Source of the DNA: RGIG7213 sp045124505
Lineage (GTDB): Bacteria; Bacillota; Clostridia; Oscillospirales; CAG-272
Length of the DNA: 64,000 nt
NCBI GenBank assembly: GCA_045124505.1
Contig: JBGVLZ010000103.1
Span: forward strand, 62,001-126,000
Direction of reading: 5' to 3'
Part shown: one piece after another, positions 31,157 to 40,548 of the stretch
Numbering within the stretch: position 1 is the stretch's first letter
Layout of the letters: every line of letters starts with the position of its first letter
Notes under the pieces: generated by a model
What the model saw: the letters and a program-made list of their open reading frames with translations, nothing else
Databases searched by the model: none
What the model was told of the DNA's origin: nothing
Translations under genes and position numbers: made by a program

Positions 31157-32497
31157 TTAGTTCACATCCGCAGGACGGGGAGTTGTAAATTCAACAGTTA
31201 TTATCTGTGATCTTCCGTCACGGTAAATAACTATTTCCACAGTATCTCCGACACAGTACGAAGCAATAAGCGTTGAAAGCGCATTTGAAGATGTTATCAT
31301 CGTACCGTCAACGGTGAAGATGATATCATTGACCTTCAGCCCTGCCTTCTGTGCATCAAAGCCGTCATGAATTTTTGTTATATACACATATCCCTGTCTT
31401 GTCTGACCGATCTCAACACCGAGATACGCTTTGTCAGTTGAAGATTTATTTGCGATGATATCCTGAACTATGCCGTATGCCGTGCTTGACGGAATGGCAA
31501 ATCCGATACCCTCGACGTCGCTTCCCGATGATTTTGCATTGACAACACCGATAAGCTCACCCGCCATATTGAAAAGTCCTCCGCCTGAATTACCGGGGTT
31601 TACGGGTGCATCAGTCTGGATAAGTGTCATCATTTTACTGTCAATTTTGATTTCACGTGCCAAAGCCGAAACGATACCGCTTGTAACGGAACCGCCAAGC
31701 TCACCAAGGGGGTTGCCTATTGCAATAACAGTCTGACCGACCTTGAGATTGTCGGAATTTCCGAACGTCGCAACAGGAAGGTCTTCTGCTTCTACTTTTA
31801 TAACAGCCAAGTCATTTTTTGTATTCACGCCCCAGATAACAGCATCATACGTTGTACCGTTTCTGAGTCTTACTGTGACCTTTTCCGCACCGTCTATAAC
31901 GTGATTGTTTGTAACGATGAAACCGTCTTTTGTAACAATTACACCGCTTCCGGCACCCTGCGAAACACTCTGTCCGAAAATAGATCCGTATACGACCTTT
32001 TCTGTTTTTATTTCAACAACACAGTCAACTGTTTTTTCAACAACGCTGACCATTTCATCAGGCTGTACAACAATGTCGCTGTATGAAAGTGTTTCGTCAC
32101 TTGCTGTAATGCTGTCTTTTCCGTTTTCCGAACCGTCTTTTGTGACTTCGCCGCCTACAGGCGGATTTGTTCCGTCCTTATTTCCGAAATATCTTCCGGC
32201 AAAATACGCACCGGTGCAAAGAAGTGCCGCCGCAAGCAGACAGATTATAACGATACCTGCGGAGCTTTTTTTCTTTTTCGGCGGCTCAGACGGATAACTG
32301 TACGCAGCATAATCGGGATTTGAAGTATAGCTTCTCGTTCCGCCGTCATATGAGTAAGATGTTTTCTGTGATTCATCATAACCGGTCTGTTCGTTTTCAC
32401 GTGCTTGCTCACTTACATTCTGACTGTTTTCGGATTCAGGCGTTTTTATTTCGTTCTGATTTTTATTTTCGTCAAATACGTTGAAATTTTCGTCCAT
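31157..32497 (-). CDS. htrA: HtrA/DegP-type membrane serine protease with PDZ domain
   Basis: A 446-residue envelope quality-control protease anchored by one membrane segment (about 79-101) after a long, polar, tyrosine-rich cytoplasmic N terminus. The trypsin-like domain has the full triad: His199 in NNHVIDGA, Asp229 in KNDLAVIKV, and Ser304 in NPGNSGGGLF. A single PDZ domain occupies about 350-440 (GYVYITKIHDGFDAQKAGLK). This is the usual plan of Firmicutes HtrA. A GAAAGGAC ribosome site precedes the ATG. No sensor genes are adjacent. Confidence 0.94.
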   Translation of the reverse strand: MDENFNVFDENKNQNEIKTPESENSQNVSEQARENEQTGYDESQKTSYSYDGGTRSYTSNPDYAAYSYPSEPPKKKKSSAGIVIICLLAAALLCTGAYFAGRYFGNKDGTNPPVGGEVTKDGSENGKDSITASDETLSYSDIVVQPDEMVSVVEKTVDCVVEIKTEKVVYGSIFGQSVSQGAGSGVIVTKDGFIVTNNHVIDGAEKVTVRLRNGTTYDAVIWGVNTKNDLAVIKVEAEDLPVATFGNSDNLKVGQTVIAIGNPLGELGGSVTSGIVSALAREIKIDSKMMTLIQTDAPVNPGNSGGGLFNMAGELIGVVNAKSSGSDVEGIGFAIPSSTAYGIVQDIIANKSSTDKAYLGVEIGQTRQGYVYITKIHDGFDAQKAGLKVNDIIFTVDGTMITSSNALSTLIASYCVGDTVEIVIYRDGRSQIITVEFTTPRPADVN

Positions 32498-32610
32498 GAT
32501 TCTGTCCTTTCAAAATTATGTATCAATTGATTTTATGAATTCATTTTCCCCCATTTGAGTGACAGGAATGTGAAATCACACTGATTATATTTTGAAACTT
32601 TACAAAAAGC

Positions 32611-33819
32611 TTATGCAAACACCTTGTATGAAGATATTACCGTGTATCCTTCATCACTTAAAGATTTACAGAATGCGTCGTACTCTTCTTTACTGAATAC
32701 ATCTGTAACGAATGCTATGACGTTTTCTTCGGGAATATGTGCGCATACATTGAATTTCTTATCAAATCCGTCAACCTTACCGCCGACACGCATAAGATAA
32801 GAAAGCTTTCTTTCGTCCTTTGCAACGATATCTTTTCCGTCTTTCCAGATATCAAACTGCGATTTTGCATTTTTTCTTGCGGCAATATCGATAATATCGG
32901 AAACAACAGCGCTTGCTGTGGGAAGCTTACCTGCGCCTCTTCCGTAGAACATTACCCTGCCTGCGGCATCTGTATCGACCATAATACCGTTGAACACATC
33001 CTCAATTCCGTAAAGCGGAACATCATCTGCAATACAGTAAGGAGATACTTCAAGCAAAAGCTTGCCGCCGCACATTTCCGCAACGCCCAAAAGCTTTATC
33101 TTACAGCCGAAGGATTCAGCGGCTTCAACGTCTTTTCTTGTTATTTTCGATATACCCGTGACATTTACATCATCGGGACATACGAGTTTTCCTGACATTA
33201 TTGCGCCGAGTATACATATTTTTCTGCACGTATCAAATCCTTCAACGTCTGCTGTAGGATCTTTTTCCGCATAGCCTTTTTCCTGTGCTTCGGAAAGTGC
33301 TCTGTCATAGCTCTTTCCGTGTGTGAACATATTCGTCAGAATATAGTTTGTTGTACCGTTGAGGATACCTGCAATACGTGATATTCTGTTTGCGGAAAGG
33401 CACTGTGCAATAGGAGTAAGCGCAGGGATCGCGCCGCCCGTGCTTGCCTCAAAGAGATATCTTGCGCCGTTTTCCTGTGCCTTCTGCATAAGCTCAACAC
33501 CGCAGTAAGCTACGATCTCTTTATTTGATGTAACAACACTTTTACCCTTTTCCAAAGCCATCGTCGTGAACTTATACGCGGCATTTCTTCCGCCCATTGT
33601 TTCAACAACAATGTCAACTTCGGGATCGTTTGCGATAATTTCAAAATCCTTTACCAATTTATCCGCAAAGGGTGAGTCGGGAAATTCACGTATATCGCAT
33701 ATATATTTCAAATTTATTTTTTCGCCTGCATTTTTTTCGATAATATCGGCATTGTTCGTCAACAGCTCACAAACGCCGCTGCCGACTGTACCGAATCCTA
33801 TCACTGCAACATTCAACAT
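32611..33819 (-). CDS. hom: Homoserine dehydrogenase
   Basis: A 402-residue enzyme that reduces aspartate semialdehyde to homoserine in threonine and methionine synthesis. The NAD(P) fold starts VAVIGFGTVGSGVCELL; the family signature GILNGTTNYILTNM and the catalytic region AEKDPTADVEGFDTCRKICIL are intact. A C-terminal regulatory part of about 80 residues looks like a short ACT domain (MRVGGKVDGFDKKF onward). A promoter with TTGATT and TAAAAT spaced 17 bases lies 40 bases upstream. Thr pathway genes thrB and thrC are not adjacent. Confidence 0.95.
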   Translation of the reverse strand: MLNVAVIGFGTVGSGVCELLTNNADIIEKNAGEKINLKYICDIREFPDSPFADKLVKDFEIIANDPEVDIVVETMGGRNAAYKFTTMALEKGKSVVTSNKEIVAYCGVELMQKAQENGARYLFEASTGGAIPALTPIAQCLSANRISRIAGILNGTTNYILTNMFTHGKSYDRALSEAQEKGYAEKDPTADVEGFDTCRKICILGAIMSGKLVCPDDVNVTGISKITRKDVEAAESFGCKIKLLGVAEMCGGKLLLEVSPYCIADDVPLYGIEDVFNGIMVDTDAAGRVMFYGRGAGKLPTASAVVSDIIDIAARKNAKSQFDIWKDGKDIVAKDERKLSYLMRVGGKVDGFDKKFNVCAHIPEENVIAFVTDVFSKEEYDAFCKSLSDEGYTVISSYKVFA

Positions 33820-33858
33820 TTCATTAATTCCTTTCGGTATTTTTGATTAGACTTTGTT

Positions 33859-33887
33859 ATTTTATCATAAAAGAATGACAAAATCAA
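33859..33887 (-). promoter_or_regulatory. Sigma-A promoter of hom
   Basis: Minus strand TTGATT, 17 bases, TAAAAT, ending about 40 bases before the hom start. Faces away from the alkD-like promoter. Confidence 0.7.
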
Positions 33888-33952
33888 CAACATATTTGTA
33901 ATTTTGTTTAATAAATCGTTTAATTTGGTAAAGTTTTGAAGCATCACAGCGG

Positions 33953-33981
33953 TTGACACGGCAAACATTGTAAGATATAAT
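33953..33981 (+). promoter_or_regulatory. Perfect consensus sigma-A promoter of the AlkD-like gene
   Basis: TTGACA, 17-base spacer, TATAAT: twelve of twelve consensus bases. The start codon is 31 bases downstream. Confidence 0.92.
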
Positions 33982-34012
33982 ATGATAAAACCAACGAAAC
34001 GGATATAAAGCG

Positions 34013-34696
34013 ATGGACAAAATAAAACACAAACTTTTGACATTAAAGGATGAAAAATACAAGGATTTTCAAAGCAAGCTGATACCGGCAATTGACAAAA
34101 ATACTGTCATAGGCGTGCGTGTTCCCGAATTGAGAAAAATCGCAAAAGAGCTTTTAAAAAGCGGAGAATACCGTGATTTTATATCAAAGCTTCCGCACCG
34201 TTATTATGAAGAAAATCTCCTTCATTCGCTTATACTTTGCGACATTTCCGATTTTTATGAATGTTTACGCTGTACGGAAAATTTTCTGCCGTTTATTGAC
34301 AACTGGGCGGTATGCGATTCACTGCGTCCGAAATGCTTTAAAAAGCATAAATGTGAACTGTACGAACATATAAAAGTATATCTTCGGTCTTCCCACGCAT
34401 ACACCGTAAGGTTCGGAATAGAAATGCTTATGGTTCATTTTCTTGATGAAAATTTTGAATGTGATTTTTTAAAAACAGTATCGGAAATAAAAAGCGAAGA
34501 CTATTACGTAAATATGATGATAAGCTGGTATTTCACCACAGCACTTGCAAAGCAGTATGAAAGCACACTGCCGTACATTGAAGAAAAAAGGCTGTCTTCG
34601 TTTGTGCATAAAAAAACGATACAAAAAGCGTGTGAAAGTTTTTGCATCAGCAAAGAAAGAAAACAATATTTGAAAACTTTTAAGGCAGCTAAATAA
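34013..34696 (+). CDS. DNA alkylation repair protein (AlkD-like HEAT-repeat glycosylase)
   Basis: A 227-residue all-helical protein of the AlkD/AlkC-like superfamily, which excises N3- and N7-alkylpurines without base flipping. Family landmarks are GVRVPELRKIAKELLKSG near residue 33, FLPFIDNWAVCDSLRPK (the Asp-Trp-Asp region of the active site) near 99, and YVNMMISWYFTTALAKQY near 163. Length matches. The ribosome site is weak, but the promoter is a perfect consensus, so strong transcription may compensate. Monocistronic, followed by the separate promoter of the glycogen operon. Confidence 0.88.
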   Translation: MDKIKHKLLTLKDEKYKDFQSKLIPAIDKNTVIGVRVPELRKIAKELLKSGEYRDFISKLPHRYYEENLLHSLILCDISDFYECLRCTENFLPFIDNWAVCDSLRPKCFKKHKCELYEHIKVYLRSSHAYTVRFGIEMLMVHFLDENFECDFLKTVSEIKSEDYYVNMMISWYFTTALAKQYESTLPYIEEKRLSSFVHKKTIQKACESFCISKERKQYLKTFKAAK

Positions 34697-34731
34697 TTTT
34701 TGATAAATGGCAAAAATATACACATTAGTAC

Positions 34732-34760
34732 TTGTATTTTCCTAAATTATGTATTATAAT
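34732..34760 (+). promoter_or_regulatory. Sigma-A promoter of the glycogen operon
   Basis: TTGTAT, 17 bases, TATAAT, 38 bases upstream of the glgB ATG. No carbon-control (cre) site was recognised. Confidence 0.72.
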
Positions 34761-34797
34761 ATAATTTAGAGTTTTTCACAGTAAAAGGAGTGGTATA

Positions 34798-36702
34798 ATG
34801 GCAGCAAAAAAGGAAGAACTCGCACCGTACCTGTTCCACCAGGGCACGAATTTTGAAGCATACAAATACCTCGGTCATCACAAAGCATCAAGGGGAACTG
34901 TAGTTTTCCGTGTGTGGGCACCGAATGCTGACTCCGTTTTTGTAACAGGCGACTTCAACAATTGGGACGAAAGCTGTCCCATGAAAAAGATAACAGACAA
35001 CGGCATATGGCAGGCAGAGCTTAAGCTCAAAATACAGAACGGTGAAAAAGTCAAATATAAATACAAGATCAAGCGCGGTACGCGTGAGATATTCAAGGCT
35101 GACCCGTATGCGGTTCATTCGGGCACACTCAGCGAAACGGCATCTTATCTGTATGAATTGAATGAATATCATTGGACTGACAGATCATGGCTGAAATACA
35201 GAAAAGAAACGGTCATGCGCGGAGATTATCCGATACCAATGAATATATACGAGGTGCACCTCGGTTCATGGAAAAGGCATGAGGACGGCTCATATTTGTC
35301 ATATATAGAGCTTGCAGATGAGCTTGCACCTTACGTAAAGCAAATGGGTTACACCCATATTGAGCTTATGCCGATAGCGGAGCATCCGTTTGACGGCTCA
35401 TGGGGTTATCAGGTGTGCGGATTTTACTCTCCTACTTCACGCTTCGGAACACCTGAGATGTTCATGTATTTCGTGAATAAAATGCACGAATACGGTATAG
35501 GTGTCATCATGGACTGGGTGCCTGCACATTTCCCGAAAAACGAACAGGGGCTTTATGAATTTGACGGCTCTCCCTTGTATGAATATCAAGGCTGGGACAG
35601 AATGGAGCATAAAGTATGGGGCACACGCTTCTTTGATGTCGGACGTGAAGAGGTTCAGTCATTCCTCGTTTCAAATGCACATTACTGGCTGAATGAATAT
35701 CACATTGACGGCTTACGTGTCGATGCGGTCGCCGCAATGCTTTATCTTGATTACGACCGTATGCCGGGTGAATGGACGCCCGCTTTTGACGGTTCAAATA
35801 AGAACTACGAATCTATTGCATTTTTCAAAAAGCTAAACGCATCCATCTCTGAACGCTTCCCCGATGTGATAATGGCGGCTGAAGAATCAACAGACTGGCC
35901 GATGATAACAAAATCTGTATCCGACGGCGGTCTTGGCTTTAACTTCAAATGGAACATGGGATGGATGAATGATATCACGGATTACATCGGACGTGATCCG
36001 ATATACCGAAAATATCATCATACGGCGCTTAATTTCTCGCTTATGTATTCATTCAACGAGAATTATATACTTCCCATATCGCACGACGAGGTCGTACACG
36101 GCAAATACTCTCTTATCGATAAGATGTGGGGAAGCTATGAGCAGAAATTTGCAGGCGCACGTCTGTTCATGACATATATGATGTGCCACCCGGGCAAAAA
36201 GCTGATGTTCATGGGAAGTGAGTTTGCTCAGTTCCGTGAATGGGATTATGCGTCATCGCTTGAATGGTTTATGCTTGATTATGATACACATAAAACATTC
36301 CAGCATTTTGTTTCCGTTTTAAACCGCTTTTACCTTTCAAAAAGCGCTTTATGGGAATGTGACACGTCATGGGACGGATTCACTTGGGTGCGTGCGGACG
36401 ACGGCGACGGAAATATGTCCGTATTCACAAGACAGAATAAAGACGGCAAAAAATTGCTTTGCGTTATGAATTTCTCGGCATCACACAAAGAAAACTGCTG
36501 TATCGGTGTGCCCGACGGCGGTTATTGGCACGAGGTATTTTCCTCTGACAGCCGTGAGTTTGGCGGTTACGGCTGTGAAAACGGCTCGGTTTCGGCACGT
36601 GAAATGATGTGCGACGGTCTGCCGTATGCACTTGCCATATCGTTACCCCCTCTTTCAGCAGTTATATTTGAGCAAGAAGATATAGAAATAAAATGCGAAT
36701 AA
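34798..36702 (+). CDS. glgB: 1,4-alpha-glucan branching enzyme
   Basis: A 634-residue GH13 enzyme that makes alpha-1,6 branches in glycogen. The CBM48 domain (about 25-125, WAPNADSVFVTGDFNNWD) precedes the barrel; catalytic residues are Asp309 (DGLRVDAV), Glu362 (AAEEST) and Asp430 (SHDEVVHG). A C-terminal beta domain follows. It is first in a six-gene run, with AAGGAG before the ATG; glgC begins 24 bases after its stop. All genes of the run are on the plus strand, closely spaced, and have good ribosome sites. Confidence 0.97.
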   Translation: MAAKKEELAPYLFHQGTNFEAYKYLGHHKASRGTVVFRVWAPNADSVFVTGDFNNWDESCPMKKITDNGIWQAELKLKIQNGEKVKYKYKIKRGTREIFKADPYAVHSGTLSETASYLYELNEYHWTDRSWLKYRKETVMRGDYPIPMNIYEVHLGSWKRHEDGSYLSYIELADELAPYVKQMGYTHIELMPIAEHPFDGSWGYQVCGFYSPTSRFGTPEMFMYFVNKMHEYGIGVIMDWVPAHFPKNEQGLYEFDGSPLYEYQGWDRMEHKVWGTRFFDVGREEVQSFLVSNAHYWLNEYHIDGLRVDAVAAMLYLDYDRMPGEWTPAFDGSNKNYESIAFFKKLNASISERFPDVIMAAEESTDWPMITKSVSDGGLGFNFKWNMGWMNDITDYIGRDPIYRKYHHTALNFSLMYSFNENYILPISHDEVVHGKYSLIDKMWGSYEQKFAGARLFMTYMMCHPGKKLMFMGSEFAQFREWDYASSLEWFMLDYDTHKTFQHFVSVLNRFYLSKSALWECDTSWDGFTWVRADDGDGNMSVFTRQNKDGKKLLCVMNFSASHKENCCIGVPDGGYWHEVFSSDSREFGGYGCENGSVSAREMMCDGLPYALAISLPPLSAVIFEQEDIEIKCE

Positions 36703-36726
36703 AATAAATCGTAAAGGAGAACATCA

Positions 36727-37941
36727 ATGTTCAAAAAAAAGGAATGTGTTGCGATGCTTCTGGCAGGAGGCCAGGGCAGCAGACTTTACACACTTACGGA
36801 AAAAACCGCAAAACCCGCCGTGGTATTTGGCGGAAAGTACAGGATCATTGACTTCACTCTTTCCAACTGCGTAAACTCCGGCATAGATACAGTCGGTGTC
36901 CTGACACAGTATCAGCCTCTGGTGCTTAATGAGTATATCGGAAACGGACAGCCGTGGGACCTTGACAAAACATACGGTGGTGCTATGGTTCTTCCACCTT
37001 ATCAGCGTCAGAAGGGCGCTGACTGGTACAGCGGTACGGCAAATGCGATATATCAGAATATCGATTTTATTGCAAGATACGATCCCGACTATGTTCTCAT
37101 CCTTTCGGGTGACCACATATACAAGATGGATTACTACGCAATGCTCGACTATCACAAGAAAAACAATGCAGACTGTACGATAGCGGTTATAGACGTACCG
37201 ATCGAAGAAGCAAGCCGTTTCGGTATTATGAACACAAATGAAGACGGCTCCATATATCAGTTTGAAGAAAAGCCGAAGCAGCCCAAGAGCACAAAGGCTT
37301 CCATGGGTATCTATATATTCAACAAGCAAAAGCTGTTTGACTATCTTACAGCAGATGAGGCAGATCCGAATTCATCGAAGGACTTCGGTAAAAATATCAT
37401 TCCTGCAATGCTTGCAGGCGGTGAGCGTATGTATGCATACCCCTTCAGCGGTTACTGGAAGGATGTCGGAACGATATCGAGCCTTTGGGAAGCAAACATG
37501 GATCTTTTAGGCGAAAAGCCCACATTCAACCTCAAAGAACCCTCATGGAGAATATACTCACGTAACTCAACAGAGCCTCCGCACTATGCAGGCGAAAACT
37601 CCGCTATTGTCAACTCCCTTATCACAGAGGGATGCGAAATATACGGACGTGTCGAAAATTCCGTACTTTCAAACGGTGTTACGGTTGAAGAAGGCGCTGT
37701 TGTCAAAGACAGCGTAATTATGAAAGGCACAGTAATAAAAGCAGGTGCTGTTGTAAATTATACTGTTATGGACGGTGACACGGTCGTAGGAAGTGGTTGC
37801 TCCATCGGCGGTGATAAGCAAAACGGCGAGATCACACTTGTCGGCGGCGGTCTTTCAATTCCCGACGGCACAAAGATTGAACCCGGAAAAATGATAAATG
37901 AAAGTTCGCTGAAAGAACTTACCGAAAAGGAGGATGTATAA
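36727..37941 (+). CDS. glgC: Glucose-1-phosphate adenylyltransferase, catalytic subunit
   Basis: 404 residues. GlgC makes ADP-glucose from ATP and glucose-1-phosphate, the committed step of glycogen synthesis. The nucleotide-binding start LLAGGQGSRLYTLTEKTAKPAV is complete with its Arg and Lys residues; FEEKPKQPKS and the C-terminal left-handed beta-helix repeats (about 300-390) are present. It is followed by glgD, whose start lies 1 base beyond the glgC stop. The paired C/D subunits are the Firmicutes arrangement. Confidence 0.96.
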   Translation: MFKKKECVAMLLAGGQGSRLYTLTEKTAKPAVVFGGKYRIIDFTLSNCVNSGIDTVGVLTQYQPLVLNEYIGNGQPWDLDKTYGGAMVLPPYQRQKGADWYSGTANAIYQNIDFIARYDPDYVLILSGDHIYKMDYYAMLDYHKKNNADCTIAVIDVPIEEASRFGIMNTNEDGSIYQFEEKPKQPKSTKASMGIYIFNKQKLFDYLTADEADPNSSKDFGKNIIPAMLAGGERMYAYPFSGYWKDVGTISSLWEANMDLLGEKPTFNLKEPSWRIYSRNSTEPPHYAGENSAIVNSLITEGCEIYGRVENSVLSNGVTVEEGAVVKDSVIMKGTVIKAGAVVNYTVMDGDTVVGSGCSIGGDKQNGEITLVGGGLSIPDGTKIEPGKMINESSLKELTEKEDV

Positions 37942-37942
37942 T

Positions 37943-39073
37943 ATGTCCGCAGTTGGTATAATATTTTCAAATGTTCACGACAGAAATATTCCCGAGCTTA
38001 CACAGATGAGAACAATGGCGTCAGTTCCCTACGGATGCCGTTACAGATTCATTGACTTTGCGCTTTCCAATATGGTAAATTCAGGCATACAGAAGGTCGG
38101 TGTGATAACACAGTCAAACTACCAGTCGCTTATGGACCACATAGGAAACGGTAAGGACTGGGACCTGGCATCACGTTCAGGCGGTATCAAAATACTTCCC
38201 CCGCACATAACAGCATTTGCAAGTACATCAAGACTTGGCTTTGCAACAAGACTTTCAGGTCTTATAAACAGCTTGCATTTCATCGAAAGATGTAAAGAAG
38301 ATTATGTTGTTATGTCTGACTGTGACGTTATCTGTAACATAGATTTCAGAAAGCTTATCGATGCACATGAAAAAACAGGTGCAGATATAACGATAGCGGT
38401 CAAAAATGTTGTTCTCAATTCCGAATCGTGCAAGAAAAATGTAATTATCAATTCCGACAATGACGGACGTGCAAAGGATATTTTCGTATATCCGACAGAA
38501 AAAACAGGCGCACACGATATAAGCCTTAACATAATGGTCATGAAGCGTGAATTCTTGCATTCTGTTATACACGATTCAAAAGCACATGATTACACAAGCT
38601 TCAACTCGGATATAATCGCAAGAAACATCAACTCCTATAAAATAATGACATACAAGTATGAAGGTTATTTTGCATGTGTTTCTTCATTTGCTGAATACTA
38701 TTCATCATCAATGGAGCTTCTTACACCCGAAGTACGCAACGCACTTTTCAACATAAAGGACCGTCCCGTGCTTACAAAGATAAGAAATTCATCCCCCACA
38801 AGATACGGAAATCACTCCTCTGTTAAAAATTCTCTTATTGCAGACGGATGTATCATCGAAGGAACTGTTGAAAATTCGATCATATTCAGAGGTGTCAAGG
38901 TCAGCCGCGGCACTTGCGTTAAGAACTCAATTATCATGCAGGACTGTGAGATAGGCGAAAATGTTGTTTTAAACTGCGCCGTACTTGATAAGAATGTTGT
39001 TGTACGTGACAGCCGTGTACTTTCCGGACACGAAACAAAGCCGTATTTCGCTGAAAAATGCATAATGATATAA
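37943..39073 (+). CDS. glgD: Glucose-1-phosphate adenylyltransferase, regulatory subunit GlgD
   Basis: 376 residues, homologous to GlgC but lacking the LAGGxGSRL loop and its key catalytic residues: the equivalent segment begins SAVGIIFSNVHDRN. This is typical of GlgD, the non-catalytic partner that tunes GlgC activity in Firmicutes. C-terminal beta-helix repeats (VKNSLIADGCIIEG) are present. I take the ATG at 37943, 9 bases after GGAGG; an ATG at 37934 abuts that site and is unlikely. glgA follows 17 bases later. Confidence 0.94.
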   Translation: MSAVGIIFSNVHDRNIPELTQMRTMASVPYGCRYRFIDFALSNMVNSGIQKVGVITQSNYQSLMDHIGNGKDWDLASRSGGIKILPPHITAFASTSRLGFATRLSGLINSLHFIERCKEDYVVMSDCDVICNIDFRKLIDAHEKTGADITIAVKNVVLNSESCKKNVIINSDNDGRAKDIFVYPTEKTGAHDISLNIMVMKREFLHSVIHDSKAHDYTSFNSDIIARNINSYKIMTYKYEGYFACVSSFAEYYSSSMELLTPEVRNALFNIKDRPVLTKIRNSSPTRYGNHSSVKNSLIADGCIIEGTVENSIIFRGVKVSRGTCVKNSIIMQDCEIGENVVLNCAVLDKNVVVRDSRVLSGHETKPYFAEKCIMI

Positions 39074-39090
39074 AAAGGAACAGTTGAGTA

Positions 39091-40533
39091 ATGAAAAAAA
39101 TATTGTATGTTGCCACAGAACCACTTCCCTTTGCAACTTCAGGCGGTCTTGGAGATGTTATAGGTGCGCTTCCCGTTGCAGTAAAAAAAGCTTCTCCCGA
39201 GGATGATGTCCGTGTTGTAATTCCGCTTTATTCAGCGGTATCGGGCGCATACAGGGAAAAGATGAAAAAAGAATGCGAATTTGAAGTTTCGCTTTCATGG
39301 AGACGTCAATACGCAGGACTCTACAGCTACAACCTTGACGGTGTTATCTATTACTTCATAGATAATGAATACTACTTCAAGAGAAATGCACTTTACGGCG
39401 ACTTTGATGACGGAGAAAGATTTGCATATTTCTGCTCGGCAGTGATCAAAATGATGGAGGTAACAGGATTTTATCCCGACATACTCCACGCAAATGACTG
39501 GCAGAGCGCGCTTTCAATAATATACCTGAAAACAAAATACAGCAATTGGGAGCATTACCGTGACATAAAAACGGTATTCTCCATTCACAACATCGCCTTT
39601 CAGGGCAAATACAGCTTCGACATTCTTGAGGATGTGTTCGGACTTGGTCAGAATGAGCGTGAGATGCTCGAATACAGCGGATGCATCAACCTTATGAAGG
39701 GTGCTATAGTGTGCTGTGACATTCTCATGACCGTAAGTGAAAAATATGCTGATGAAATACAGTCCTCGGTATACGCACACGGTCTTGAATACATGACAAG
39801 ACTTTATGCAGGAAAGACATGCGGTGTCCTTAACGGAATAGACATGAATTACTATGATCCGAATACGGACACGGCAATTGCCAAAAACTATACGTGGAGA
39901 TCGGCAGGCAGAAAAGCTGACAACAAGCTTGAGCTTCAAAAATCCATAGGACTTCCCGAAAGGGCTGAAGTTCCTATGATATCCATTATTTCACGTCTTA
40001 CTGAGCAAAAGGGGCTTGACCTCGTAAAGGCAGTCATTGATGAGATATTGACAGACGATATTCAATTAGTTATACTCGGTAAGGGTGATTACGAATACGA
40101 GGAATTTTTCTCACAGCTTGAGAAAAGACACCCCGGCAAGGTACGCACACTGCTTTGCTATAATAAAGATCTTTCAAAGAATATCTATGCTGCATCCGAT
40201 ATATTCCTGATGCCTTCAAAAACAGAGCCTTGCGGTCTTTCGCAGATGATCGCATCACGCTACGGCGCAATACCCGTGGTCAGGGAAACAGGCGGACTTT
40301 ACGATTCCATAAAGCCGTACATTGAGCACGGCGACGGAACATTCGAAGGCGACGGCTTTACGTTTGCCAACTACAACGCTCACGATATGATGTACACACT
40401 CCGTCTTGCAGTTTCGCTTTACAGAGATGAATCAAAGCGTAAGGAGCTTGTAAAGAAAATTATGCGCCGTGATTTTTCATGGGAAGTATCTGCTGTCAGA
40501 TATCTTGAAATATACAATCAATTAAAGAAGTAA
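39091..40533 (+). CDS. glgA: Glycogen synthase (ADP-glucose dependent)
   Basis: A 480-residue GT5 enzyme that adds glucose from ADP-glucose to growing alpha-1,4-glucan. The N-terminal glycosyltransferase-5 domain begins KILYVATEPLPFATSGGLGDV with the KxGGL-type loop as TSGGLGDV; FHANDWQSA-like HANDWQ is at about 133; the C-terminal GT1 domain has SRLTEQKGLDL and the nucleotide-binding PSKTEPCGLSQM with conserved Glu and Cys. Length is normal. Ribosome site AAAAAGGAACAG; the gap to glgP is 15 bases. Confidence 0.97.
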   Translation: MKKILYVATEPLPFATSGGLGDVIGALPVAVKKASPEDDVRVVIPLYSAVSGAYREKMKKECEFEVSLSWRRQYAGLYSYNLDGVIYYFIDNEYYFKRNALYGDFDDGERFAYFCSAVIKMMEVTGFYPDILHANDWQSALSIIYLKTKYSNWEHYRDIKTVFSIHNIAFQGKYSFDILEDVFGLGQNEREMLEYSGCINLMKGAIVCCDILMTVSEKYADEIQSSVYAHGLEYMTRLYAGKTCGVLNGIDMNYYDPNTDTAIAKNYTWRSAGRKADNKLELQKSIGLPERAEVPMISIISRLTEQKGLDLVKAVIDEILTDDIQLVILGKGDYEYEEFFSQLEKRHPGKVRTLLCYNKDLSKNIYAASDIFLMPSKTEPCGLSQMIASRYGAIPVVRETGGLYDSIKPYIEHGDGTFEGDGFTFANYNAHDMMYTLRLAVSLYRDESKRKELVKKIMRRDFSWEVSAVRYLEIYNQLKK

Positions 40534-40548
40534 AAGGAAATTCTACCA

